A DNA stretch of 14,803 bases, taken from Syntrophobacter sp. DG_60. Its GTDB lineage: Bacteria; Desulfobacterota; Desulfofervidia; Desulfofervidales; DG-60. Every line of letters starts with the position of its first letter. Positions within the stretch are counted from its first letter, which is position 1. The notes below the pieces were generated by a model, which saw nothing but the letters and a program-made list of their open reading frames with translations, searched no databases and was not told where the DNA came from. The stretch is from the NCBI GenBank assembly GCA_001304365.1, contig LJNA01000014.1:1-14803 (forward strand), written 5' to 3'. Positions 1 through 7,199 of the stretch are shown one piece after another. The position numbers and the translations under genes are program-made.

Positions 1-172
1 AAAATGGCCATGGGCACAAAGGTGTTTTAAAAAGGCCCTGCTTCATAATCCTGAATATAAACCTGCCTTTTGTAACTTTGGTAAACTCTATCTTATACTT
101 TATCAAAGCACAGGGGAAAAAGATCTTTTAGAAAAGGCAAGGGCATTTTTAAAAAAATGCCAAGGACATTAA
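1..172 (+). CDS. C-terminal end of a TPR-repeat protein (5' truncated by window)
   Basis: Reading from base 2, 56 codons run open to a TAA at 170-172; the start lies outside the window. The visible peptide has the spacing of a tetratricopeptide repeat: a helix ending in FKKALLHNPEYKPAF, then NFGKLYLILY, then a charged helix (KARAFLKKC) before the stop. The Ala, Leu, Asn-Pro and Ala positions fit the TPR consensus. TPR proteins are scaffolds, often linked to envelope or polysaccharide functions, but no specific role can be given from one repeat. It lies 51 bp upstream of a glycosyltransferase on the same strand and may belong to the same unit. Confidence 0.6.
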   Translation, partial: KWPWAQRCFKKALLHNPEYKPAFCNFGKLYLILYQSTGEKDLLEKARAFLKKCQGH

Positions 173-184
173 CGACCCTGATGC

Positions 185-212
185 TTGACAGTCTATTTCA
201 AAAAAGGATACT
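185..212 (+). promoter_or_regulatory. Possible sigma-70-type promoter ahead of the first glycosyltransferase
   Basis: A perfect TTGACA (185-190) is followed after 16 bp by GATACT (207-212), which matches the -10 consensus at four of six bases. It lies in the short gap between the TPR gene and the glycosyltransferase. The predicted RNA start would be only a few bases before the ATG at 224. So either the message is nearly leaderless, the true start is further in, or the match is chance in A+T-rich DNA. Confidence 0.25.
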
Positions 213-223
213 AAAACCTTAAA

Positions 224-1336
224 ATGCATTCTCTAAAAGGGTCATTTTCCCGCCCAGAAACCAGGCGTCATACTTATTGGCTGAAAAGATTGGATAATTC
301 CTTAGGACCACTTCTGGTCAAATTCTGCACTACTTTTTTTAAGAAATTTTCAAAAAGTGTCTTTCCACCCAGGGAAATCCTTATCATCCGCCCAGGTGGC
401 ATTGGCGATGCGGTTTTACTTTTGCCGGCTTTGGATGTCTTACACAATTATTTTTCTAAAACTAGCATCTACATCTTGGCTGAACGAAGAAATGCTGGTA
501 TTTTTGAATGCATTCCTTATATTAGGCATGTTTTCCTTTATGATAAAAATTTAGAATTATATTGGGCCATGAAAAGAGATTATGATTTAGTTATAGACAC
601 AGAGCAGTGGCATCACCTTTCAGCAGTAGTAGCCTATCTCACTAGGGCCCCTATGAGAATAGGCTTTTCTACAAATGAACGCAGAGGGCTTTTTACTCAC
701 CCCGTTGTTTATAGTCATAAAGACTATGAAATCTTTAGCTTCTTAAGCTTGCTTGAGCCACTGGTTATTAAAGTTAAAATTGACCTTGAGAGGCCATTTT
801 TCCCTTTCATAAATACCAAGATAAGGTTAGACAAAGACACAACATGGGTAGCTATTTTCCCTGGTGCAAGCATTAAGGAGAGAAGATGGCCAAAGGAGAG
901 GTTTAAAGAAATTGTAAAATGGCTGAATAAAAAGGGTATAAAAGTAGTGTTAATAGGGGGAATGGAAGATAAAAAATTGAGTGATTTTATTATTGAGGAT
1001 AACAAACTCAATCTAAATTTGATCGGACAACTCTCTTTGCAGCAAACGGCCAGTGTTTTGAGTCAGGTAAAATTATTGCTAACCACAGATTCTGGTATTA
1101 TGCACTTGGCCATAGCAGTTGGCACGCCGGTAGTGGCATTATTTGGCCCAGGTATTGAGGATAAATGGGCCCCAAGGGATAAAAGAAGTATCGTCATTAA
1201 CAAGTACCTGCCTTGTAGTCCCTGCACGCAATTTGGCTATACACTACCCTGTCCTTACAATGCACGTTGTATGCAAGAAATCAGTGCAAATGAAGCAAAA
1301 GAGGCAATTTATGAAATCCTGGCTAAGGCTTCTTAG
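224..1336 (+). CDS. Glycosyltransferase family 9 (heptosyltransferase-like)
   Basis: This 370-residue protein is a GT-B fold transferase of CAZy family GT9, the group that holds the ADP-heptose:LPS heptosyltransferases. The first Rossmann strand and loop, ILIIRPGGIGDAVLLLPAL, lie at about residues 52-70; Asp62 matches the Asp found in heptosyltransferase I active sites. The second domain starts near residue 208 (AIFPGAS), followed by VVLIGG (241-246) and TTDSGIMHLA (287-296). Cysteines 331, 334, 343 and 349 form the CSPC...CP...CM tail common in this family. The ~50-residue basic N-terminal lead is seen in many GT9 members. The ATG at 224 has only a weak upstream purine stretch; TTG at 290 is an alternative. 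Its 3' end overlaps the UbiA-like gene, which suggests coupled expression. The sugar and acceptor cannot be told from sequence. Confidence 0.88.
   Translation: MHSLKGSFSRPETRRHTYWLKRLDNSLGPLLVKFCTTFFKKFSKSVFPPREILIIRPGGIGDAVLLLPALDVLHNYFSKTSIYILAERRNAGIFECIPYIRHVFLYDKNLELYWAMKRDYDLVIDTEQWHHLSAVVAYLTRAPMRIGFSTNERRGLFTHPVVYSHKDYEIFSFLSLLEPLVIKVKIDLERPFFPFINTKIRLDKDTTWVAIFPGASIKERRWPKERFKEIVKWLNKKGIKVVLIGGMEDKKLSDFIIEDNKLNLNLIGQLSLQQTASVLSQVKLLLTTDSGIMHLAIAVGTPVVALFGPGIEDKWAPRDKRSIVINKYLPCSPCTQFGYTLPCPYNARCMQEISANEAKEAIYEILAKAS
1301..1304 (+). promoter_or_regulatory. Ribosome binding site fixing the start of the UbiA-like gene
   Basis: GAGG lies six bases before the ATG at 1311, inside the end of the preceding glycosyltransferase gene. 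The open frame extends upstream to 1143, but that stretch overlaps the glycosyltransferase and does not resemble the family, so 1311 is preferred. Confidence 0.6.
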
Positions 1337-2153
1337 AATTAGTCAATGGGGGAAAAATGGCCTTGTTTTTGCCCCGGCCTTTTTTGCTGGAAAGCTCTTA
1401 GAAAAACACTTCTTTTTACTGAGCCTATGGTCTTTTTTGACTTTTTGTCTTTGTGCCAGTGGTTTGTACATTATAAATGACATTTTAGATATCCATGCTG
1501 ACCGTCATCATCCAGAAAAGAAACACCGTCCTTTGGCTACAGGAGAGGTTTCTCTTTTACAAGCAGCTATCTTGGCCATAACTCTTTTAATAATGGCCTT
1601 TATTCTTTCCTATCCTTTAGGGAAAAATTTCCTTATTGTTTTAAGCATTTATATATTGTTAAACATCTCCTATTCTATTTTTTTAAAGCATATTTCTCTA
1701 CTTGAGATATTTATGGTTGCCTTTGGGTATCTGTTGCGGATACTAGGAGGGGGAGCAGCTACAAATATCATAGTTTCTTCCTGGCTCTTTATGAGTGTTT
1801 TCCTTTTGGCTCTACTTATTTCTTTTGGGAAAAGGCGGGCAGAAATAGCCTTGCTAGGCAATAAGGCCAAACTTCATCGTTCTATATTAGCAGATTATAG
1901 TGTGGAATTTCTCAACTTATGCCTGGTAATCACAGCAGCTTCCTCCTTAATTATGTATGCCATTTATACAGTGGAAAAGGGTAACCATCTAATCTATACT
2001 GTCATTCCTGCTGCCTATGGGATTTTGCGCTATCTTAAATTGGTTTTGACAGGAAAGGGTGGAGACCCTATAGAGGTATTTGCAAGAGATTATCACCTAT
2101 GGATAGCTACTATCCTTTTTTTAAGTGGGATTGCATTTGAGATTTATTTATAA
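1311..2153 (+). CDS. UbiA-family membrane transferase, decaprenyl-phosphate phosphoribosyltransferase-like
   Basis: This 280-residue polytopic membrane protein belongs to the UbiA prenyltransferase superfamily. The metal and diphosphate-binding motif is NDILDIHADRHHPEKKHRP (residues 56-74). The H-P-x-K-x-x-R-P-x-A-x-G pattern that follows is typical of decaprenyl-phosphate phosphoribosyltransferases, which move phosphoribose from PRPP to a polyprenyl phosphate, rather than of quinone or heme enzymes. A second family signature, SFGKRRAE, lies at 171-178 and GDPIEVFARD near 251-260. Several hydrophobic segments (about 34-55, 86-101, 107-124, 157-171, 203-219, 225-238, 262-280) fit a multi-spanning fold. 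The start overlaps the upstream glycosyltransferase by 26 bp, so the two are probably translated together. I infer that it makes a lipid-linked pentose for a glycan. A lipid-modifying UbiA relative with another substrate remains possible. Confidence 0.8.
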   Translation: MKSWLRLLRISQWGKNGLVFAPAFFAGKLLEKHFFLLSLWSFLTFCLCASGLYIINDILDIHADRHHPEKKHRPLATGEVSLLQAAILAITLLIMAFILSYPLGKNFLIVLSIYILLNISYSIFLKHISLLEIFMVAFGYLLRILGGGAATNIIVSSWLFMSVFLLALLISFGKRRAEIALLGNKAKLHRSILADYSVEFLNLCLVITAASSLIMYAIYTVEKGNHLIYTVIPAAYGILRYLKLVLTGKGGDPIEVFARDYHLWIATILFLSGIAFEIYL

Positions 2154-2437
2154 AATGCTATGGTAATGTTTGGGACATGTCTATATCAGTACAAAATCGA
2201 TAAGCCCTATTATTAAGGACTGAGCTGACTAATTTTGCTTCTTGAAAATCTTCTTTAAATTCATTCTCTCCATTATCCCTTAATTTCTACAAATCTACAT
2301 CTATTTTCTTTTAATCAAATTTTCTTCTCTTTTAAAAGGCATCCTTTAAATCTTTACATTCAAAACCAAATTCATTATTTGACGGTTTACGGACATAATC
2401 CCAAAGAATAAATCCCATTCTAAGCATTTTTTATCTA
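2154..2437. other. Convergent intergenic region, no intact gene
   Basis: This 284-bp, very A+T-rich stretch separates the end of the + strand UbiA-like gene from the end of the - strand operon. I see no hairpin followed by a T run that would make a convincing terminator. The best inverted repeat is TTTAAAAGG / CCTTTAAA (2331-2350), which has a bulge and an A+T-only lower stem. On the - strand, one frame from the ATG at 2425-2427 to the TAG at 2158-2160 reads as charged, protein-like peptide but is broken by three internal stops (first at 2332-2334). It may be a decayed gene, though stops at this density are also expected by chance. Confidence 0.4.
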
Positions 2438-4021
2438 CTACTGGTCAATTCTTTTTAAAACATCTCCAACAGAAATTAGCTCCATACAAGGATATCTTTT
2501 TTTAAACAAGCAAATATCTCCACATCCAGAACAACCTAATTCTTTTTTTATTATATATGCTTCATTAAATACTGGCTTAGCTAAATTTATATTCCCTGCG
2601 CCAAAAAGGGCAATAATCTCTTTTCCAAGTAAGGAGGCCAAGTGCATTATGCTTGTATCCAATGTAATGACAAAATCTGAATTTTTTAATACACATTCTA
2701 AATTTTTAAAATCTGTTTTACCAACCAAGTCTATTACAGGCACGGAGATTTTTATTTTATCTCTAAATTTCATATCATCTTTAGCTCCAACTAAAACACA
2801 CACTACTTTTCTTTTATAAAGTTCCTCAATCAAAACAGAAAACTTATTAGCCTTCCACAATCTTACCTTACTGCCTGATCCTATGACTAAAGAACAAACT
2901 TTAAAATCTTGCCTTTTCCAGTGGTTTATTTGCTGTTCTATATTTGGAAAATCATAACTTCTATAAGTTTCCCTAATATGTTTTTCATTAATTCTTATTC
3001 CTAATTTTTCTAAACATAGCTCAGGCCATTCAGAAATATGATAGGTTTTATATGGATTTAAAATAATAGGCACATCGACCCATCTTGCCATTAACATTGC
3101 CAAAGGACGATTAGCGTCTATGCCAGAAATAACGAATGTACCTTTAGACAAAGCTGCTAAAACTACATTCATGCCTTCGCCTCTGGGCTGAATAATCAAG
3201 TCAAAATTCCTTCTCCGTAATTTAGGGATAAACACTGCAAGTTTAATGAATTCTTTAATCCCGATTCTATATTTATTTTCCTTATCATGCCATGGTGCAT
3301 CCCATATAATTAACTCATCATATAATTGAGGATTGGCTTTTAAGGGTTGGCAACTCCAAGATCCTCCTAAGAAAACGATTTTACTTGTAGGAAAATTTTC
3401 TCTAAGGGCTTTCAATGACGGTAATGTGCATAAAATATCTCCAAGATGGTCCATTCTAATAATAAGTATATTTTTAAAATTACCCGAACTCCTTTTTTCT
3501 CTTTTTTTGATTATTAAATGAGCTAAAGGATTAAAAATAAGGTAATAAGCCATTAAGCACTCTATATAAAAAAACAAATACAATAAGGAACTTCTCAAAG
3601 CTAATCCTATTGTTAAAAAAATTTCCCTTAAATTTCTATCTCCTTTAGAAAATATTTTCCTTATTAAAAGAACATTACATCTTGAAATCCACTTATTTTC
3701 AGCTTCATTTCTTACAAAAAGATAATACAATCCTAATGTTTTCAAATTTACTTGAGGATATTTAATGAGATATAAAAAATCACATTCCGCAAAACTATCA
3801 GTTAGATCTAATCCTTCTTTGATTGTCTTAAAGAAAAAAACTTCATAATTTGCCTTTTGGAATTCACTTGCAATATGGCTACAATCAAAATTTCCACTAT
3901 GCCAATCAAAAAGAAATATAATTATCCGAGAATATCTTCTGAATAAAAAACTACAAATGGGTTTAAGTCTAAAAAAGATGTCATCTGTAATTAAAGATAC
4001 AAGGCAAATTTTTCTATTCAT
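2438..4021 (-). CDS. Long glycosyltransferase family 9 protein with N-terminal extension
   Basis: This 527-residue protein is the last gene of the - strand operon. Residues ~184-527 are a GT9 (heptosyltransferase-like) GT-B unit: ILIIRMDHLGDILCTLPSL (185-203, with Asp195 at the catalytic-type position), LVIGSGSKVRLW (378-389), VVCVLVGAKDD (406-416), ITLDTSIMHLASLLG (452-466), then a Cys-rich tail with CSGC at 497-500 and PCM at 511-513. Residues ~133-170 are strongly hydrophobic and probably associate with the inner membrane. Residues 1-130 match nothing I recognise. The start at 4021 is chosen because its ATG overlaps the TGA of the methyltransferase gene as ATGA, a classic coupling arrangement; the frame extends upstream only to a TTG at 4063. 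A full GT9 sugar transferase in surface-glycan synthesis is likely; donor and acceptor are unknown. Confidence 0.85.
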   Translation of the reverse strand: MNRKICLVSLITDDIFFRLKPICSFLFRRYSRIIIFLFDWHSGNFDCSHIASEFQKANYEVFFFKTIKEGLDLTDSFAECDFLYLIKYPQVNLKTLGLYYLFVRNEAENKWISRCNVLLIRKIFSKGDRNLREIFLTIGLALRSSLLYLFFYIECLMAYYLIFNPLAHLIIKKREKRSSGNFKNILIIRMDHLGDILCTLPSLKALRENFPTSKIVFLGGSWSCQPLKANPQLYDELIIWDAPWHDKENKYRIGIKEFIKLAVFIPKLRRRNFDLIIQPRGEGMNVVLAALSKGTFVISGIDANRPLAMLMARWVDVPIILNPYKTYHISEWPELCLEKLGIRINEKHIRETYRSYDFPNIEQQINHWKRQDFKVCSLVIGSGSKVRLWKANKFSVLIEELYKRKVVCVLVGAKDDMKFRDKIKISVPVIDLVGKTDFKNLECVLKNSDFVITLDTSIMHLASLLGKEIIALFGAGNINLAKPVFNEAYIIKKELGCSGCGDICLFKKRYPCMELISVGDVLKRIDQ

Positions 4022-4680
4022 TTCTTGCCTATCACAAAAACTACACAACCAAATAAATCCCAAAAATAACCTCCATATAAAGGCATGTTCCGAGTTATAT
4101 TTTTAAAAATCACGCTAGGTATTCCAAAAATAATCCATAACCAATCTCGTCTTGTTCTGCATTTTATTACCTTGAAATTATGAGAAGATAATAACTTTTT
4201 AAGTGAAGTTTTTGTAAATGGCCTAATGTGAGACATATCATCATAGAAATTTAAAGTGCCATCCATGCTGGGTAAAATTATGGATATAGGAGATGGTGCT
4301 TCTGTATAAATCAAACCACCTGGTTTTAATATTCGGTAGCACTCTTTAATAACTACATGAACACTTCTTAAATGTTCTAAAACATGACTAACAACCACAA
4401 TATCAAAAGTACTTTCCTTAAACGGCAAAGGTTCATTTTCTACATTAACTTTTAAAAACTTATGTTTTTCTTTAAAAAATGTACTAAATTTCCCATTTAT
4501 ATCTATTCCCCAATAATCTGCTTTTGGGAAAATTGTTTGTGTATAATAAGGGCTATAATCACCACATCCCACATCTAATATTTTCTTATCATTAAAACTC
4601 TTTATCTCTTTAAGCAAAACTTTATACCTAAAGGGCATAAAAATTTTATTTCTCATGTTGGACATAATATCTAATGGCAT
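4018..4680 (-). CDS. Class I SAM-dependent methyltransferase (Methyltransf_11 type)
   Basis: This 220-residue protein has the ordered motifs of a class I S-adenosylmethionine methyltransferase: ILDVGCGD (34-41) for the SAM glycine loop, acidic Asp60 in WGID at the end of strand 2, FDIVVVSHVLEHL (92-104), and LKPGGLIYTEAP (118-129). The VLEHL version is typical of small-molecule and glycan methyltransferases that sit in polysaccharide loci. It may methylate a sugar, perhaps as a chain-end cap, but the acceptor cannot be read from sequence. Residues ~180-195 are hydrophobic. It overlaps the upstream glycosyltransferase by 35 bp and the downstream one by 4 bp, so all three are probably translationally coupled. 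Confidence 0.85.
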   Translation of the reverse strand: MPLDIMSNMRNKIFMPFRYKVLLKEIKSFNDKKILDVGCGDYSPYYTQTIFPKADYWGIDINGKFSTFFKEKHKFLKVNVENEPLPFKESTFDIVVVSHVLEHLRSVHVVIKECYRILKPGGLIYTEAPSPISIILPSMDGTLNFYDDMSHIRPFTKTSLKKLLSSHNFKVIKCRTRRDWLWIIFGIPSVIFKNITRNMPLYGGYFWDLFGCVVFVIGKK

Positions 4681-5689
4681 CGATAACCCTCTCTATTCCC
4701 ACCCTTTCCACCCTTCCAAACCTCCCGTCCCTCACCCACTTATCTGCCCCTTGAAACAAAGCATCCTCATCTTTAACTACCAAAATATTCTTTCCTTTCG
4801 GTATCCATACATCAAGGGATGGTCCACATAAAATTATCATTTTTTTACCCAAGGCATAGCCTATATGCACCACAGAGGTATTCACACTGATCAATAAATC
4901 CAAGTGTTGGATGGTTTCGATAAGTTCCTGCACAGAATGGCAGTAATGGAATTTTATTCCCCTAAAATTTTTGCCTAAATTTTGCTCCAGGAACCTTTTG
5001 AAATCATCAAATTTTTTATCCTTACCAAAAACCGTGATTTTGTTTTTGCCTTCAGCAAGCAAAAATTTTATTACCTCCAGCCACTTCTTAAATGGCCAGA
5101 CAAAACAGGGTAGATGTCCGCGCCTGCTCCAGGGATGGATACCAACAATTGGCTTGGAATTTCGGGGAAAAGCTGCTTCAAAATCCCCTTTTAAGGGCAA
5201 GCTCAATTTATAGAACTCTTTAGGCACTGCCACCTTAAATAAATCCCTTATCTGGTTTAAATGTAAGTCTAAAATGTAACTACCTTTAGGCGGTGTAATA
5301 ATATCAGCATTGATGAGATTAAAATCTACAATAAAATCCAACACCCCGATCTTTTTTAGAAAGAGATATAATAAAAATCCCTGTAAAGAACCTGGTGCCA
5401 TTTGGAGACCAAATACCGTATAGTTGGTTCGACGCGCTTGTTTAAGCTTTAAAATTAACCTTAGGAGCTCTTTTGGGTCATAAACATTATAAAAACGTTC
5501 TTTTGAATTATCATAGGGCCAAAGACAAACATGTGGGTTTCCCCTATGGGCAATAAGGGACTTAGCCTGTGGTAAAATAGTTTCCACCTTCCGCACCAAG
5601 TCACCCATTACAATATAATCTCCCAGCCCAGAGGTCATGGTGTAAAGAAGAATAGGCGTGATTTTAGTTTGCGCTAGTATAGATTGCAT
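4646..5689 (-). CDS. Divergent glycosyltransferase family 9-like protein
   Basis: This 347-residue protein is a remote GT9 relative. It keeps the N-terminal glycine loop and Asp (SGLGDYIVMGDLV, 20-32, Asp24), a second-domain entry IVGIHPWSRRG (181-191), the strand ITVFGKD (218-224), and the C-terminal LLISVNTSVVHIGYALG (265-281) followed by IILCGPS. In that last motif Asn270 stands where GT9 enzymes usually have Asp. The Cys-rich tail of the other two GT9 proteins here is missing. The region is somewhat richer in G+C by eye than its two neighbours. The ATG at 5689 has no clear ribosome binding site; it follows the sulfatase-like gene by 18 bp. It is probably a sugar transferase of the same glycan pathway, but function is less sure than for its paralogues. 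Confidence 0.7.
   Translation of the reverse strand: MQSILAQTKITPILLYTMTSGLGDYIVMGDLVRKVETILPQAKSLIAHRGNPHVCLWPYDNSKERFYNVYDPKELLRLILKLKQARRTNYTVFGLQMAPGSLQGFLLYLFLKKIGVLDFIVDFNLINADIITPPKGSYILDLHLNQIRDLFKVAVPKEFYKLSLPLKGDFEAAFPRNSKPIVGIHPWSRRGHLPCFVWPFKKWLEVIKFLLAEGKNKITVFGKDKKFDDFKRFLEQNLGKNFRGIKFHYCHSVQELIETIQHLDLLISVNTSVVHIGYALGKKMIILCGPSLDVWIPKGKNILVVKDEDALFQGADKWVRDGRFGRVERVGIERVIDAIRYYVQHEK
4687..4694 (-). promoter_or_regulatory. Ribosome binding site supporting the methyltransferase start at 4680
   Basis: AGAGAGGG reads six bases before the ATG at 4680, inside the end of the preceding gene. The in-frame ATGs at 4665 and 4656 have no such site, so the longer start with its 35-bp overlap is preferred. 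Confidence 0.6.
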
Positions 5690-5707
5690 TTACATAAGTA
5701 GTCTTCT

Positions 5708-7183
5708 TTAGGGCGCATAGTTGAAAATCTCCTTTGTGATATCCATACTTTTAGGGATGGTTTTCTTATACCCACCTGAAATCTCACATTCGCTTACAAG
5801 TTCTTGAAGAAAAACTCTCTTTTCTTTTATTCGAAAAGAGCTCATTAAATTATTATTTTCATATAAGTCATTATTTAGATCATATATTTCTGTATGGCCA
5901 TCCGCCCTTTTTGTGATTTTCCATAAATCATCAGTAATTATTGATATATGAGGAAGCATAAAATCTTTCGGTAAAAAAGTAGCTTTTCTTTTTAAGCAAG
6001 CAGCGATTTTAAAGCGTGGATCTATCAATTGAGAAATGCCTATTTGTCTTTTATCTGAAGTCAATAAAGACATAGAGCTTTTAGGAACAGGATAAGGTGC
6101 ATTTGTCACCTTTAAAATAGTAGCAAATATGTCATGATTTTGAACTAAACTATCAACCACCCCTTTTAAGCCATACTCTTTTGGATATTTGATTATTAAA
6201 GGAACATATAAATTTTCATTATATAAGCAAAAGGAATGCTCGACCAGACCGTGTTCACCCAGCAGCTCGCCATGATCAGAGGTTAAAATTAGCAGTGTTT
6301 TATCAAATAAGTTTTTTTTCTTTAAAAGTTTAAATATACAGGCTGTTATGTAATCTATAAACAAAATTTCTTGGTTGTATAATCCAATTATATAATCTAA
6401 ATACTCTATCGAATGTGGTTTATTGACAAGATGTTCGAATAGATATTCAAACGTATGTTGATTTTCTATTTTAGGATTATCTTCAACAAAAATATTTCTA
6501 AATTTTCGAGGAGGGTTAAATTTAGCATGAGTCTGCATAAAATTTATAAAGATAAAAAAAGGAGAATTCGTCTTTTTATAGCTGTTCATAGCATCCTCAA
6601 AACAAAATAAAGACTCTATAGTTGCTGGTGTTGCTGATTTTGCCATAATATCTCTTCGGGATTTAAACTCCTTTATTCTCAAAGCCGATGCGATATATTC
6701 AACACCTTCCTGAAATCTCCTTTTGTTCACCATATAATCCATAAAATATTTGATTCTTTTAATTTTATTTTTATTCCCTTTATTTAGGTACAATCTTAAG
6801 TAAGGAACATTATATAAACCATAGAATTCATCAAACCCTCTTCCAAAACCCAGAGAGGTACAAATAAGAGGATTACTGGATATACCACAGGTTTTATAAG
6901 TTAAAGATTTTAAAACTTCTGGTAAAGAGTAAAGGTTTTCATTTAAATCCATATCAATCCCTTTACATCCGTGTTCACTAGGATACAAACCAGTAAACAT
7001 TGAAGCATGACTTGGGGATGTCCAAGGAGAGGTGGAAAAACATCTAGTATAAACTACACATTCTTCAGCAAGTTCTTCCAAATAAGGGGTTGTTCTCCTA
7101 TGATAACCATAGATTGACATATGTTTTGCGCCACAGGTATCAAGGATAATTAATATTACATTGGGTAAATTCTTCACTGCCAC
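5708..7183 (-). CDS. Sulfatase / alkaline-phosphatase superfamily hydrolase or transferase, non-formylglycine type
   Basis: This 491-residue protein has the fold signatures of the alkaline-phosphatase superfamily in its sulfatase-like branch: NVILIILDTCGAKHMSIYGY (8-27, Asp15 a likely metal ligand), PWTSPSHASMFTGLYPSEHG (53-72), His219 in FMQTHAKF, and the metal motif TSDHGE (301-306) with His316 after it. At the nucleophile position there is Thr55 in T-S-P-S-H, not the C-x-P-x-R cysteine that becomes formylglycine. It is therefore probably not a classical sulfatase; a phosphodiesterase, phosphotransferase or sugar-phosphate role fits as well. No signal peptide or membrane segment is visible, which suggests a cytoplasmic location, unusual for this superfamily. 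The start is GTG at 7183 with AGGA nine bases upstream; GTG at 7177 is an alternative. It is 16 bp downstream of the PP-loop gene. Confidence 0.8.
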   Translation of the reverse strand: MAVKNLPNVILIILDTCGAKHMSIYGYHRRTTPYLEELAEECVVYTRCFSTSPWTSPSHASMFTGLYPSEHGCKGIDMDLNENLYSLPEVLKSLTYKTCGISSNPLICTSLGFGRGFDEFYGLYNVPYLRLYLNKGNKNKIKRIKYFMDYMVNKRRFQEGVEYIASALRIKEFKSRRDIMAKSATPATIESLFCFEDAMNSYKKTNSPFFIFINFMQTHAKFNPPRKFRNIFVEDNPKIENQHTFEYLFEHLVNKPHSIEYLDYIIGLYNQEILFIDYITACIFKLLKKKNLFDKTLLILTSDHGELLGEHGLVEHSFCLYNENLYVPLIIKYPKEYGLKGVVDSLVQNHDIFATILKVTNAPYPVPKSSMSLLTSDKRQIGISQLIDPRFKIAACLKRKATFLPKDFMLPHISIITDDLWKITKRADGHTEIYDLNNDLYENNNLMSSFRIKEKRVFLQELVSECEISGGYKKTIPKSMDITKEIFNYAP

Positions 7184-7199
7184 AATAAACGGTCCTAAT

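Noticed and set aside
1143..1310. Upstream extension of the UbiA-like reading frame
   Set aside because: It lies wholly inside the glycosyltransferase gene in another frame, does not resemble the family, and the ATG at 1311 has a well-placed GAGG.
2331..2350. Terminator for the converging operons
   Set aside because: The inverted repeat has a bulge, an A+T-rich stem and a minimal loop; nothing marks it off from background in such A+T-rich DNA.
4022..4063. Longer start (TTG) for the 527-residue GT9 protein
   Set aside because: It would overlap the methyltransferase gene by 46 bp with a rare start codon; the ATG at 4021 forms a standard ATGA overlap.
5708..7183. Calling this gene an arylsulfatase
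   Set aside because: The C/S-x-P-x-R formylglycine motif is absent; the site reads T-S-P-S-H.
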